DNA of 64,000 nucleotides from Piscicola geometra (Eukaryota; Annelida; Clitellata; Hirudinida; Piscicolidae): NCBI GenBank assembly GCA_943735955.1, contig OX030956.1:5336376-5400375 (forward strand), given 5' to 3'. The translations under genes were made by a program, and so were the position numbers. The number at the start of each line of letters is the position of its first letter. The first letter of the stretch is position 1. Of this stretch, positions 42,337-64,000 are shown piece after piece. The notes below the pieces were generated by a model. It made no database searches, had not been told where the DNA came from, and worked only from the letters and a program-made list of their open reading frames with translations.

Positions 42337-43955
42337 TTAACCCTCTACTGCATAGTGATGCCAATTGGCATCACTACTTCTATGCTTTTTCATGAAGTTC
42401 AAAATGCCAAAATAAATCATTAGATAATTTTTTTAGATAGTAAACGCCCTAGAGCGTTTAATTTGAATATTTTTTTTATCATCTATGTTTTTATTTCTCA
42501 TCTATGCACTTCCGGAAATCGAGCTTATATCAACTACTTTAGCGCTGTTTCACAAGTTTTTCTTTAACATCTGAGTACTAAAAAATTTTTTTTTAGATAA
42601 TCGTATCATTTGTCTTGATAAATAAATTTATTTCATAGTGTTAGGACAAACGGTTTGTTTATGATTGAGACATGAATATGCGATGCCAAATGGCATCACC
42701 ATGCAGCTCTCGGGGCTTCATTTCTAATATATAAATCAGTGAAAACAACTTAATCATTTTGAGTTTTTGGATTTTTTAGATTGTAAACATGAATGTTCAA
42801 TCATTTCAAAGAAAAAAAGGATCGAGGACTAAAACAGTTGCAAGAACAATTTCTATTGAAAGCGATGACAGTGAGCTGTCTGATGACAATGAGAGGAATG
42901 AAGACTACAAGCCTCCTATAAACAATGATGAAAGTTCTGAAGAAAGACGTTGAAGACATACCTTTAACTAGCACACAAATGAAAGCTAAAACAAAACGAA
43001 AACTGTTGTGGAAAACTACAAAAAATGAAACAGACAGAAGAATACCATTTTCAGGAGATGAGAGTCTAGATTCTCACATCCTGGATTTGAAATTTTCTTT
43101 CTCATTTTTTTGAATTATTTTTTTAAACTACACTAAAAGAACATATAGTTGAGCAGAGTAATCTTTACTCTGCTCAAACTCGTTCTGAAAAACCACTGTA
43201 GCTAACTGTTCCGGAACTAAAAAAGTTTCTGGGCATATCCATGGGGATGTCCTTGGTAGTCTTACCAAGTACCAGAAGATACTGGAATGGCGAAATCGCA
43301 GAAGGTAAACAATAAGACGGAAACTTGTTTCAACTAGATGATATAAATAATTACTATACATTTATTTTTTGCTTTCTTTCTATTGTAGGTTTATGTAAAG
43401 CAAGCAAAGGCATAAGCTAAAAGAGATCTGCAGGTCGGCCAAGCTTGGAGAGTCAAATTCAAATCACGAAGAAGGGACGACAAGGACAGTATTTGCCAAT
43501 TGCCGATGTTCGCACAGATGAAACTAGCCATTGGCCAACTTGGGCTACTGAAAGACTTCGCTGTCGTTTACCTGGTTGCAATGGTCAATCCCGCGTTCGA
43601 TGTGAAAAATGCCAAATATGTTTATGCTTTACGAAGGAGAAAAACTGTTTCAAACGTTTTCACACTGAATAACAACAATTTTTAACAATAATATTGTTTA
43701 AAAACTTTTAAAAAATGTTTTGTTGTACAAGTTAAACAATATATATAAATATATAAAAAATGTGTTCGATTCACTGGGAAGTGCATGGTGATGCCAATTG
43801 GCATCAAATATGTTTTGGCTCATTTTCAACCTTTATTGGGAAAAAATTTGTATATAAATAATTTTCCCTTGTTTTGTAACCTAACACTAATATGAAAAAA
43901 GTTTATTACTTGTAATTCCTAACAGTTTTTTTTAATTCATGCAGTAGAGGGTTAA
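42337..43955 (+). mobile_element. PiggyBac-like transposon 2 (1.6 kb), a different family, decayed
   Basis: TTAA at 42337-42340 and 43952-43955 flank perfect 13-bp inverted ends, CCCTCTACTGCAT and its complement. The palindrome GTGATGCCAATTGGCATCAC lies beside the left end (42355-42374), with partners at 42682-42699 and 43788-43807. The layout equals that of element 1 but the palindrome sequence is unrelated, so the two belong to separate families that inserted about 0.6 kb apart in the same orientation. Confidence 0.93.
42789..43671 (+). pseudogene. Broken piggyBac transposase of element 2
   Basis: An N-terminal part begins at the ATG at 42789 and is acidic (SDDSELSDDNERNEDYKP). The frame shifts near 42935-42950. 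The catalytic core is absent through internal deletion. The C-terminal zinc-finger-like part is clear at about 43540-43671: RCRLPGCNGQSRVRCEKC, then LCFTKEKNCFKRFH, with the C..C, C..C and CF..H spacing of piggyBac transposases. Confidence 0.88.
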
Positions 43956-50449
<6,494 letters not shown>

Positions 50450-53400
50450 CGCCACAGCCCCACTTAGCCATTCCATCTCTCCATCCTAGCCACTCCACCC
50501 CTGTACATACAAGCAAGCAACATCATTTTGATTCCATATTTTGATTCCATATTTTATTGCGTCTTCTTTCTCGACTCTTTTCCGATCTTTCTAGGTAATT
50601 TCTCTAGTCTGCATTCCGAGCGTTCTTTCCTTGATAAAGACGCCACTTTTTGTGATCAATAATCCACCGAGAATTTCTTATCACTTTTACTTGTACATTC
50701 CTGTTTACGTCCCTTCATCATCGCCATCAACTGGGTTATTCGCTTAATTAACTGCGTTTTCGAATCAACTTCAATGGCGTTCTCAAGTGCTCGTGAGTTT
50801 CAAGTGAGTTTTATTCATCATCACGCTTCGAAAGAATAGCACCGTTTTCAAAGTTAATCAATGGAATGTCCCGTGAAGAATTTCCATTGGACCGTTTTCA
50901 TCGCTTTTGCTTTGGCATTCAGAGCCGTACATCGTTGAGTACTTGGTGGTGCTCTCCACACATTGCAGTGCTCTCTAATGGAAAAACGTTGAGTCATCAA
51001 CATTTGTTGCGTTGTTTAAATTATAATTTCGGATTTTTTAGTGGTTGTTCTATTTATGTATTTTTTGTTTTAGTCAATTATTCTTCCATGTTAAATCCGT
51101 CAGTTAAATATCCGCCTGTCGTTTCTCCATAGTAACAAGGGCATTATGTCTTAATAAACGGACCATAATTAAAATAATAATCTCTTCTCGTCGTATTTTC
51201 ATTCCATCTGATGATCTCTTGGGAATCTTTCTACCCGAAACGGATATTCGACAGCTATGTCTGAGGTCATTTTTCACTTCGCCTTGTGAATACTTCTTGA
51301 TTTTTAAAAGGTTCGCATCAAGTTCCTATCTTCTTGCTTTGAGATTATTCATTATGCTTTTCTTTGTTCACTTTGTCCTTCAGGGTTAGGTCAATTTTAA
51401 AAATTCCTAGCTTTGAATTTTCTCTTATTTCCATTTCTCTTAGTTTTTATTGATCACTAGAATAAATTCCGAAATTTAAGTTTGCAGCATCATTTAGACG
51501 ACTTAATTTCTAAATTTCTTTTTCTTCTATTTTTAGTAAAAAAATACATTTTTGAATACTCTCTTTAATGTTTCAACAACATTGTAGCAGGGCAGATTGA
51601 AGGCTTTGACGTTCTCCATTCAAATCTCCTTTCTTTTTCTGAATCTGAGGCTTTTTTGTGTCTGCGCAGTTTTTTTTCTCACACGTAGAGACGTCTGAAT
51701 TATTGTGGCTTTCAAGTTTAAAAGTTTTGAGGATTTATTTTTCAAATCATAGCGAAAAAAAAATTCGATTTTTTATTTAATCGACTTACATTTCGATAAA
51801 GTTCTGAACATGCGATTAAATTAACTTTTTAATCTTCCTGCCTATAACTTTATTTTCATTAAAAAAATTAAGTCATGACTTTAACATAAAAGTTAAAATA
51901 CATTTTAATCTAGTGAGCTACTCATTCCTTGTTTCATTTATACCACTCAGCGCCACACCCTTGCAATAATTCTCTATTTTTGAAGTTTCAATAAATCATG
52001 TTATCCTAAAAGATTCTCATGATTCGGCTTGCTTGCTATCATTTCAATCTTATTCCCACTTGCTTTGTTACCACAATGCGTTTACTTATTTTTTTAATTT
52101 CTCATTTAGAGCTCTTTAGTCGAGCTTGCCACGCCCGCGGCTAGCAATACCACTCACATGATATGCTTTTACGTTCTTCACACTCCATCCTACGCTTCCA
52201 CGCATCAGAAATTAATTTAAAGTAGTTTTAAACTCAATTCAATCGCTTTAAATAGATCTTTTTACAAATTTGTATATTTTTGTGAACCTCCAAAATGTAT
52301 TCTTCAATTTCTTGCGTTTCTGCATCATTAGCGAGGGTCTCGTGGTGTTCGTTCTTCGTGCTCTGTGGCACTTCACACTCGATCTTTGAATTCTCAGCTT
52401 CACTCGCTTCAAACCATAGATAAACTTGTGACTAGCAAATAAATAAATAAATAAATAATGGCAAAAACTAATTTACTTATTTAATTAATAGAAAATAATT
52501 AAATTATTTGCTTTATAATATAAAATAAATAGAATAAATAAATATTATAATAATAATAAATAAATATAATATAAAATAAATAATCCATGAGGGGGTATCA
52601 AAATGCCGCAGAAAGTGTCACACATACATTACATTTCAATTATCAATTGTATTATCAATTACTAAATATTAAATTACTAATTGACAGTGGAGATGTCTAA
52701 GGGGTTTCTCCATTATGACATTGCATTCCTTCTAAGGTTTGCAATCTCCGAGTGTTTTTCTAGCTAGAGATTGCTTGCAAGTATTTTAAAGCTGATAACA
52801 TTCATCTCATAGTTTCTCACAATTGAAGAACAGAAATCTCAAAGGCATTTACTGCCGTAGTTATGTAGTGCTTGTGTGGTCTCCTATTTAATTTTATTTC
52901 AAATTCATCGAATATATAATTTTTTTTAAAGTTTTAAAATTGTTTCCCATGGGATTTTCCTAATAGAGAACTTTCTTTATCCATTTATTTTAATTTTATC
53001 CATCACCGTGTTATAACCATAGTTCCGAGCGCTCCAACACTTCTGGTCATGTGATAATCATAGTTAGCGCTAGATAAATTAATATACTGATAGTTTTTTT
53101 ATTTTTTAAAAAAATGTTTTTTATTTTTCCAAATTCTTGCTATTTTCATTATAAATATATATTTTTCCAGTTTTATTTAAATGCTTTAATTTTTTTGTAT
53201 TTTACAGAAATTGTTTCAGCAGTATAGCTTTATCAGTCATTTATTCCGTGATAAGTCATGGGAATTACCAATGCGACTAATAACCCTAATATTTCGCTCT
53301 TTCCAACCCGTTCATCATTATTTATTTTATCTATTGTTTTTGTTATTGTTAATTTCTTCGTTGGATTTAATTTGCTATAATTTTTCTTGTTTGTTATTAT

Positions 53401-55359
53401 TAAACAAAAAATGATCTTTTATTTTTATACAAAAAAATAGTTCTTACTAAAATTGTTTAAAGTTTCTTTGTTTTTTATTTTCGCCTAGGTCGTGGCTCCA
53501 TTATAACATCTATGTTTGCTTGTCTCTGTGTCTAGATAGAGGTTGTCGCGAGTAAATGCATTCATCCATTACCACCAGATCACCAAGACATTGATGATGG
53601 CTTGGTGATGGTTGCGGAGTTTATTGTACGAGATGCTTCTTTTATTTTTTTCATTTTATTTAGTTTATTTATTTTTTATTTAGTTTATTTATTTTTTTTA
53701 TTTAGTTTATTTAGTTTTATTTATTTTTTAATTATTTTATTTATTTAGTTCGTGAATAAAATTGTAGGCTCCACCAACACTTTTTCCTCTCTTGAGTTAC
53801 CTTGAAAATTCGAATTGTCTTATTTAAGTTTGCTTGCTTCCAGACCGCTTTGAAGCTTTTTTCCCTTTAGGAACGATTTTGATAATTTGTTGTTCTTCTA
53901 TACTGATCGAAGAAAGTGCTGTCGTGAGGAACTATGATGCTGATGATAGTGATGATGAGGATGATGATGATGATGAGGAGGAGGAGGATGATGATGATGA
54001 TGATGTCTTTTGTAAATGTGTGTTCCTTGGTTGGATTGCTCATCAGACTTGCGTAGGCATTTATTTCAAGAAGAATTCAAGTTATTTTAAGTTTCGAATA
54101 ACTCATTTATCGTATTAATAAATTACTAATTAATTAATTTGTTAATTAATTATTTACAACTCAGTTTTAGGCATTAAACTCAACATTTTATCTTATTAAT
54201 TGAATTTTATTAATTATTATAATTAATTAAATATCGTCAAACTCCTTCGAATGTTGTAGAAATTCATCATAAAGTAGGCCAAACGGCTTTGACAGATGCT
54301 TTGAGCGGTGAAGCCCTTTAAACCCCTGCTGGCACAAGCCACCAAATAATATGCTTGTGTTAACCCTTTGCATGAGTGACGCATGAAGATTTCATTCTTG
54401 TACAGTGGCAGATTAATCTCTCTGAAGGAATTTATATCACCCTCACGTCAAAAACGTTAGAGAAATCTTTTGCAGGGCTAAATAATAATGGTGTTTTCGC
54501 CCCCCCCCCCCCCTCTTCATTTAAATTAATACGTTCTGCTATCAAGTGAATATATTTTACCAGTTGTATAGAATTGATTACCTTGGTGTGTGTGTTTGTG
54601 GTTTCAAGTAACATGTGACTACGTGTGTATTTACGGAGGGGTACGAAAATTTGGGAAGATTGATCAAACGCTTTTAATCAAAAGTACTGACGGGAGTTGA
54701 AAATAAGCACAAAAATATAAGGCGTCGCATAATAATTTTCAAATTCATCCACCCAACCGTAAATAAAAACTTTGCAACTTCTAAGGCACACGCTTGCGTT
54801 TAAATGCAACAATTCAGCATTCCAATACAAAACTTTGCATATAAATTCACTTTAAACGTCTTTAAATTTTTAAATTTTAAAGTTATTCTGTCCTTCATTT
54901 GAGCTCCTTGCTACCGGTTAATTTGAATATTCATTAGTCACTTCTTGTTTATGTAATCAGTTATGCGCTTTCGTCGATGTTTTGATAATTTTCTTAATTT
55001 ATAAATTATAATTTATAATTGTTGTTGATGATTGAGTGTAAATATTAATTGGTTCGCTTATTCATCATTTATTTCATCGACTATTTCTCGCTAAATGCTT
55101 TGATATCAATTAGTTTTAAGAACCAGTACACTTGTTTAATTCCAATATGGTTTGTTTTGCAGGTTTTTAAATAAAGAATATAAATTCTTCTTTTTTATAT
55201 AAAAACATTTATTCGGAAAAAAAATTAAAGCAATTTCTAAGGAAAACAGGCACAGAATCAAAAAGGATCATAAGTGACAACGCGAAATTTTAGGAAATAC
55301 CTGAATGCATCGGTTTCTTTTCAAATCCACTCCCAACCATTCAGTGTTCTTCCCACATG
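50450..55359. other. Convergent intergenic region between TTBK and the FERM gene
   Basis: Nearly 5 kb with no supported exon. It should hold the TTBK 3' untranslated region; possible poly(A) signals are AATAAA at 51153-51158 and 51990-51995. Simple repeats include AAAT at about 52438-52460, TTTAT/TTTAG at about 53640-53750, GAT at about 53938-54006 and a C-run near 54500-54513. TTAACCCTTTGCATGAGTGA at 54361 resembles a lone piggyBac-type end. Confidence 0.55.
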
Positions 55360-58300
55360 TTACAACGTGGAAACATCATCATCATCGCCATAATCAACAT
55401 CAGCAACATCGTCAACATCACCAACATCGTCAACATCAGCATCATCGTCGGTTCCAGTGATGAGATGTTTCTTGAAGAGGTGTGCCACAAAGACGGACAT
55501 GCGGTCTTCGTATTGGGAAATGTCTTCACGCACCTCGTGTGTGCGTGTGCGCACTTCGAGCAGCTCTGAGCTCAGTCTCTGCAAGGAAGTTTTTATTAAT
55601 AAAAAAAATTAATTTGTTTTTTTTAAACTGCGCAATTTAATTTTGAATCTTGTTTCAACGTTATCATTGGTATTCGGAGGTTGAAGTTGGATGAATTTAT
55701 AAGATAAGAAGCGTGAATTGAAAAAATACTTTTAAAACAGCAAAGCTCTGCTTGAATGATTTGGAGATGAATAATCAAAAGTAATTAGATAAATGACAAT
55801 GTTACGATATTTGAAATATATAATGATATGAGTTATTCGAAATATATAATGATATGAGTTATTCGAAATATATAATGATATGAGTTATTCGAAATATATA
55901 ATGATATGAGTTATTCGAAATATATAATGATATGAGTTATTCGAAATATATAATGATATGAGTTATTCGAAATATATAATGATATGAGTTATTCGAAATA
56001 TATAATGATATGAGTTATTCGAAATATATAATGATATGAGTTATTCGAAATATATAATGATATGAGTTATTCGAAATATATAATGATATGAGTTATTCGA
56101 AATATATAATGATATGAGTTATTCGAAATATATAATGATATGAGTTATTCGAAATATATAATGATATGAGTTATTCGAAATATATAATGATATGAGTTAT
56201 TCGAAATATATAATGATATGAGTTATTCGAAATATATAATGATATGAGTTATTCGAAATATATAATGATATGAGTTATTCGAAATATATAATGATATGAG
56301 TTATTCGAAATATATAATGATATGAGTTATTCGAAATATATAATGATATGAGTTATTCGAAATATATAATGATATGAGTTATTCGAAATATATAATGATA
56401 TGAGTTATTCGAAATATATAATGATATGAGTTATTCGAAATATATAATGATATGAGTTATTCGAAATATATAATGATATGAGTTATTCGAAATATATAAT
56501 GATATGAGTTATCCGAAATATATAATGATATGAGTTATCCGAAATATATAATGATATGAGTTATTCGAAATGTATAATGATATGAGTTATTCGGAATATA
56601 TAATGATATGAGTTATTCGGAATATATAATGATATGAGTTATTCGGAATATATAATGATATGAGTTATTCTGATGTTCGAAACCTTCAATTCGCTCTCAG
56701 AAAGCCCTTTGGCGCCTTCTTGCAGGTCCTTGCTGAGGCTTGCTGAAGAGGCAGGCTGGGTGCTCTCCTCGCTATTCACCCCTTCTAACAACTTCTTCAT
56801 GTCTTTCTGTCTTTTGAGCTCTGAAAATCAATTGAATAAATCGAAAAGAGTGATCTTTAGAGTGAAAAGGCTTATGCAGTGAGAACTTTAATGAGAATTA
56901 ATGTTATTTTTAACTTCACTTGCTATATTGACCTTTCAAAGCTTCTTTCAAGTCATTCTGGTATTCCTTCAAAAGTGTTAAAAATTCTTAGGATTGAACT
57001 ACTTTTATTGAAAACGTTTAAACTGGTTAATTTTCAAAGTTTTTAAAGTGATATTTTAAAGTTTCGTCACCTTCAGCTCTTCTTCCAGAGTTTTTTTTTC
57101 TTCTTCAACCTTCCGTCTCGCTTCCATTTCTTTCTTGAGAGACTCCAATTGAGAAGCGCTTAAAAGTATTAGAATGCAGAGGATCGGTGATCGCTATGAA
57201 ATTAAGTCCAAAATAGCATTCAAACACATCATACTTGGACCAATACCAATTCACATTCTCATTTCCAATATCATCTCCATATTCTAACTAACACACATGC
57301 ATGGAATCATACCCACTAAACACCGCCATGAACAGCAAACCTTTTAGCTTTTTCCTGCTGCGCCAAACTTTTGAGGCGCTTCAGTGACTGATCGTAGGTG
57401 CCTGCCCTCCTCTCGCTGAACAACTTGTGGTTGCCGATGCACGCCTGCAGCAGTTGCTGAGAAGTGCGCTTGTCGACAGTGCTGAGGGTGAGGAACTGCG
57501 GAATGGTATTTTTACATGGAATAATCATATTTTTTTGAGAATTAGTATAAAAGTTTTTGATGAGTATTTTAAATAAGTTTTCAAGAAAATACATTACAAT
57601 ACTTTAGAATATTTCTGGTGTAAGGTTATGGAGGCTTTGTAGTTAGAAAAAAATCTTTAATTGAAAACTTTGAAAACTTACTTCCAAATTATGGCAAAAA
57701 ATCAAAATAAATATTTAAAGTATTTAAAGAAAGTTCCTACAGGGGCGTGCTTTTCGAATGACTGAATGAGGAACTTGTTGCTTCTTGAGTACAAGTGGTG
57801 GATGACGGACCAGTGCAGCGTGAACCATGCATTTTCCCTGGATGATGTTCATGAAAAAATAACCTTTGAAGTTTTACCTATGCAGGCACAACAGTTAATA
57901 TTATTAGTTACTACAAAAGTAATAGAGTGTTGTTTCAGCAAGGGTTTAAAGTTAAAGTAATTGACTTGTCGAAGTTCTTGTAGATGTTGATTCCAAGGGC
58001 GTGAACTCCGAGCCACAAACCAGTTCCGTTCTTGTTCTGTCCGTAGTAGTACTCCACCCCGTACATAGACAACTCCTGCGCCAGCCTCAAGTACTCCTTC
58101 ATCGCATCCTCCCTGTGGTGTGCATGCATGAATGCACGATTGGATGAATGGATGTATGAATGAATGCACTGATGGATGAATAGATGCATGAATGAATGCA
58201 CTGATGGATGAATGGATGGATGCATGGGTGGATAGATGCATGGATGCATGGATACATAAAAGTTAGCTTTTTGAGGCTAAGATATCAAACCTTAGCATAA

Positions 58301-59698
58301 GGTTGTGTTCGGAAAACAAGGAAAGAATTTTTTGTGTGGCTTCCTTTGCATTGAAAATGGTCTGGTCTTTGATACTGTGGAGAGTTTTGAAACAGCACTT
58401 TAGGGTGATTTTGCATCGAAAAATATAGATTATTATTTTTTAAACAACTTTTTAAATTGATATTATGTCACAAAATACTGTTTATACTTTTAATATTATA
58501 GTTTAGAAACTCTATAGTTTATTATAGTTCAATTTTTTTTTCAAAGTCTAAATTCCAGTAGTTTCGCATAACTCATCAGGCATCATTTGTTCCTGGAAGA
58601 CGTTTTCAAGGGTGAGGAAGCGTTTCTGAAAGGGTCCCAACGACACGACAGCAGCGTAAGAAGCGAGCACTAAGGCTTTTTCTTCACTGATTTTAATCTC
58701 TTTCTTCAAGATCAACTCTTTGACTTGTAGATACAACAATTTCTGTTTTAAAAAATCTTTCGTGAAGGCTACAAAACGTTATTTGGCTGTTTGATGAAAA
58801 TCTATTTCACGAAAACATTAAATAAAGTTTTTTTTTAAATTGATGATTTAATTTAAATAGTTTGGTTGAATAAAAGGCATAAAATACCATAGTGACGTCG
58901 TGGATAATTTCCAACTCGACGTTTTCTGGGAAGTACTTAATCAGAAAGTACAGGACTGGAGATTCGAGGGTGTTGACTTTCTTGTCGGGAAGATCCTTGT
59001 CCATTCCATACTCTTCAAATGAAGAATTGTTATATAATTCTTTTTTTTATTTTTAAGAACGTGTATTAAGTTTAGTTATAATTATAATGTAAAAATGTCG
59101 ATTGATTTAGGTTAAGCAAAGGGCGCTATACAAATGATTAGATTGATTGAGTAAGCGGTTGGAAGAGCTAATAACTTTTTCACATTATTATTTTCCATTT
59201 ACTCTTCAGTATAACTTGTTCGAAAAATTGAACAATTCGTGTTATTATTTAAAAAAAACACATTTTTGTGCTTTAAAAAAAAGATAGCTTTTTCAAAAAC
59301 CAACCTCTCATCAGCTTGAGAATTTGTTGCGTCACTTTCTTATCCAGCTTCAACCAAACATTTTCACCGCCCTTCCACATCAGACCAAAGAACCACACCT
59401 CTCTGACCATCAGGGCCCGTGCAACTTCTGAGAGCAGTTCGACTCCAGTGGTGTTTTGTGTCAGCCTGAACTCCAGTTGGTTCACCATCGTATCCACAAT
59501 AACCTTTGTGTGGCAGGTGGATGGATGTGGGATGACTTGGAAGCGTATGTTCAGTGTAATCTCAAATTGGGTTATTTGGTTAGGGTTTCATAATTGTAAA
59601 TAGAAGTTTTAATCATTGTTGAGCAAAAAAATCTTTTTAAAGTTTATTTTGAAATAACATCTACGCGAATAGGTTTATTAACTCACAGTTTGGGACAT
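55360..59698 (-). CDS. Divergent FERM-domain protein of the ERM/merlin family, 488 aa, 12 exons
   Basis: Exons, from the 5' end: 59687-59698, 59305-59503, 58888-59012, 58573-58742, 58291-58374, 57966-58112, 57741-57837, 57341-57495, 57071-57158, 56933-56966, 56684-56820, 55360-55578. The first exon encodes only MSQT. All three FERM lobes are visible: F1 ([25 protein letters not shown]), F2 ([58 protein letters not shown]) and F3 ([43 protein letters not shown]). A short coiled coil follows. The end differs from ezrin, radixin, moesin and merlin: the usual actin-binding KYKTLRQIR segment is not seen, and the tail is Asp-Val repeats from a GAT microsatellite. It therefore probably links membrane proteins to the cortex without canonical actin binding. 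Its identity within the family is open. Confidence 0.88.
55812..56671. repeat. 26-bp minisatellite, about 33 copies, in FERM gene intron 11
   Basis: A 26-bp unit containing TATTCGAAATATATAATGA repeats head to tail with almost no variation until the last six copies, which show TTATCC, AATGTATAA and TTCGGAA changes. It fills most of the intron and stops 12 bp from the exon 11 donor. Variants at one edge only are typical of slippage or unequal exchange. Confidence 0.98.
58120..58256. repeat. ATGA/ATGG tetranucleotide repeat in FERM gene intron 5
   Basis: Tandem GATGGATGAATG-type units with higher-order repeats such as GAATGCACTGATGGATGAAT. It reaches to within 10 bp of the exon 6 acceptor at 58113. 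Confidence 0.9.
59085..59155 (+). mobile_element. Possible SINE 3' end fragment upstream of FERM exon 3
   Basis: GGGCGCTATACAAATGATTA resembles the GCGCTATA-AAAT tail common to several metazoan SINE families, followed by GATTGATTGA. No body can be made out, so it is only a hint. It lies in intron 2 of the minus-strand gene. Confidence 0.3.
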
Positions 59699-60658
59699 TT
59701 CTATTAAAGAAAGAACTTTCAAAAAAAAATTACAGGCTGTTGAAAACTGTAATTTATAACTCAATTTCCAGCACGTTACGCAGTGTTTAGTCCATGTAAA
59801 TTATTGCAATGACATTTGTTTAAGAACGCTTGTGTCAGTAAAGGGAAATCAATAAAACCTTTAATCACCAAGATGACTAAATAATCAGCATTTCGACCCA
59901 GATATTAATTAACCAGCATACCACAGTATCGAATACTGCACATTCTTATATATACATTTTTAACTGTATAAATTTACATGATTTATTTTTTTTATGTTTT
60001 ATCAAAGTTGCGGCTTAGTAAATAAAGTGTCGTGATTGTTTGTGATAAGATACGATTTCTTTGAAGCCGTTGATAGGCTTTAATTGGAGTTTATTTAGTA
60101 AAATAAAGTTTTTAAACGATTTTTTTTAGAATAAGTATTTTTTATGTCTATAAATGTATTACACATTTAAGTAACTGCTGATATGGCTTTTTTAAATAAA
60201 ATATTTCATTTATTTATCATGAGAAAAGTAGCAAATTTCAGAAAATTTGAAAAAATGTGTTGAAATTGTAGATAACACAATGAGATAAAGGCTTGAAAGC
60301 CTGAATAGATGAATTTTTCAAAGCTGAAACATTTTATGGTAAAAGATTTGCCCATATAAATTTGTAATTTTTAATTTTCAATTTGTTAAATATGTTGTTA
60401 TTAGCTATTAATTTCTTATAAAATTCACATTGTATTCAATTTACCTTTCTTTTACAACCTTTGTAACTTTTAAATAGTTTTTTGAACAGATTTTGTATTC
60501 TTGTTTACCTAGCTTCTATTTTACAAAGCAGGACAGTCCTAGCTTCATTGATTAAAGTTTAATCATTAAAGTTTAATTTTATATTAACCGTTTTACAAGT
60601 TTCATTTTCAATAATAAGAATTACTTTTTTTATTAAGTCCAAGAGACAGACTTGAGTT
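59699..60658. promoter_or_regulatory. Divergent spacer between the FERM and innexin start codons
   Basis: The two start codons point away from each other across 960 bp. The spacer must hold both leaders and promoters. It is AT-rich with no CpG island and no convincing TATA box. Confidence 0.5.
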
Positions 60659-63891
<3,233 letters not shown>

Positions 63892-64000
63892 ATTATGGCT
63901 GTGGTAGCTTCGCCATTATGGCGGCCTCTTTAATGTTTGTTTCCCGCGCTTTTTTGGTTATTTATACTTTTCTTTAGTTATTTAAATATGTTTTCAACTC
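63892..64000. other. Innexin 3' flank
   Basis: Window edge. No poly(A) signal is seen in the 109 bp available. Confidence 0.5.

Noticed and set aside
53834..54118. 94-codon frame with a long Asp/Glu run
   Set aside because: The acidic run is a GAT/GAG microsatellite and the rest is AT-rich with no domain.
55812..56671. CRISPR-like array
   Set aside because: The 26-bp units are contiguous, with no unique spacers, and lie inside a eukaryotic intron.

Overview
This is AT-rich animal nuclear DNA with multi-exon genes, GT-AG introns and heavy microsatellite load. The innexin, the intron-rich gene structures and the repeat style suggest a protostome, most likely a spiralian such as an annelid; a leech-like genome is a guess from style only. 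Five gene models were rebuilt by joining conserved protein segments across splice sites. In each, the exon lengths sum to a multiple of three.

Layout. 1-19.1 kb: no convincing gene, but two extreme microsatellites, a perfect (GT)231 at 881-1342 and a ~670-bp TAG tract at 4975-5645. 19186-30471 (+): a ninein homologue, 16 exons, 2142 aa, with a ~1-kb-residue repeat-rich region inserted after the EF-hands. 32310-33268 (+): a small gene for a secreted six-cysteine peptide. 34467-39297 (+): an EAG-type (KCNH) voltage-gated potassium channel, 13 exons, 987 aa. 39.8-44.0 kb: a transposon nest with two different decayed piggyBac-like elements, each with TTAA flanks and 13-bp inverted ends, a LINE reverse-transcriptase fragment between them, and possible older inverted ends around the first. 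44322-50449 (+): a tau-tubulin kinase (TTBK/Asator) homologue, 10 exons, 1339 aa. 50.5-55.4 kb: non-coding. 55360-59698 (-): a short, divergent FERM/ERM-merlin-family protein, 12 exons, 488 aa. 60659-63891 (+): an innexin, 8 exons, 465 aa.

The genes look like separate transcription units, not an operon. The TTBK and FERM genes converge, while the FERM and innexin genes diverge from a 960-bp spacer. Ninein and TTBK are both centrosome/basal-body proteins in other animals; the EAG channel and innexin are membrane channels; FERM proteins tie membrane proteins to the cortex. No functional link between the neighbours can be shown from sequence alone. The less ordinary content is: the twelve FSF(L/M)K repeats in ninein, the shared architecture of the two piggyBac families, a candidate tRNA-derived SINE seen in two genes, a stop-free 60-nt intron at the kinase glycine loop, a FERM protein without the usual ERM tail, and the unassigned secreted cysteine peptide.
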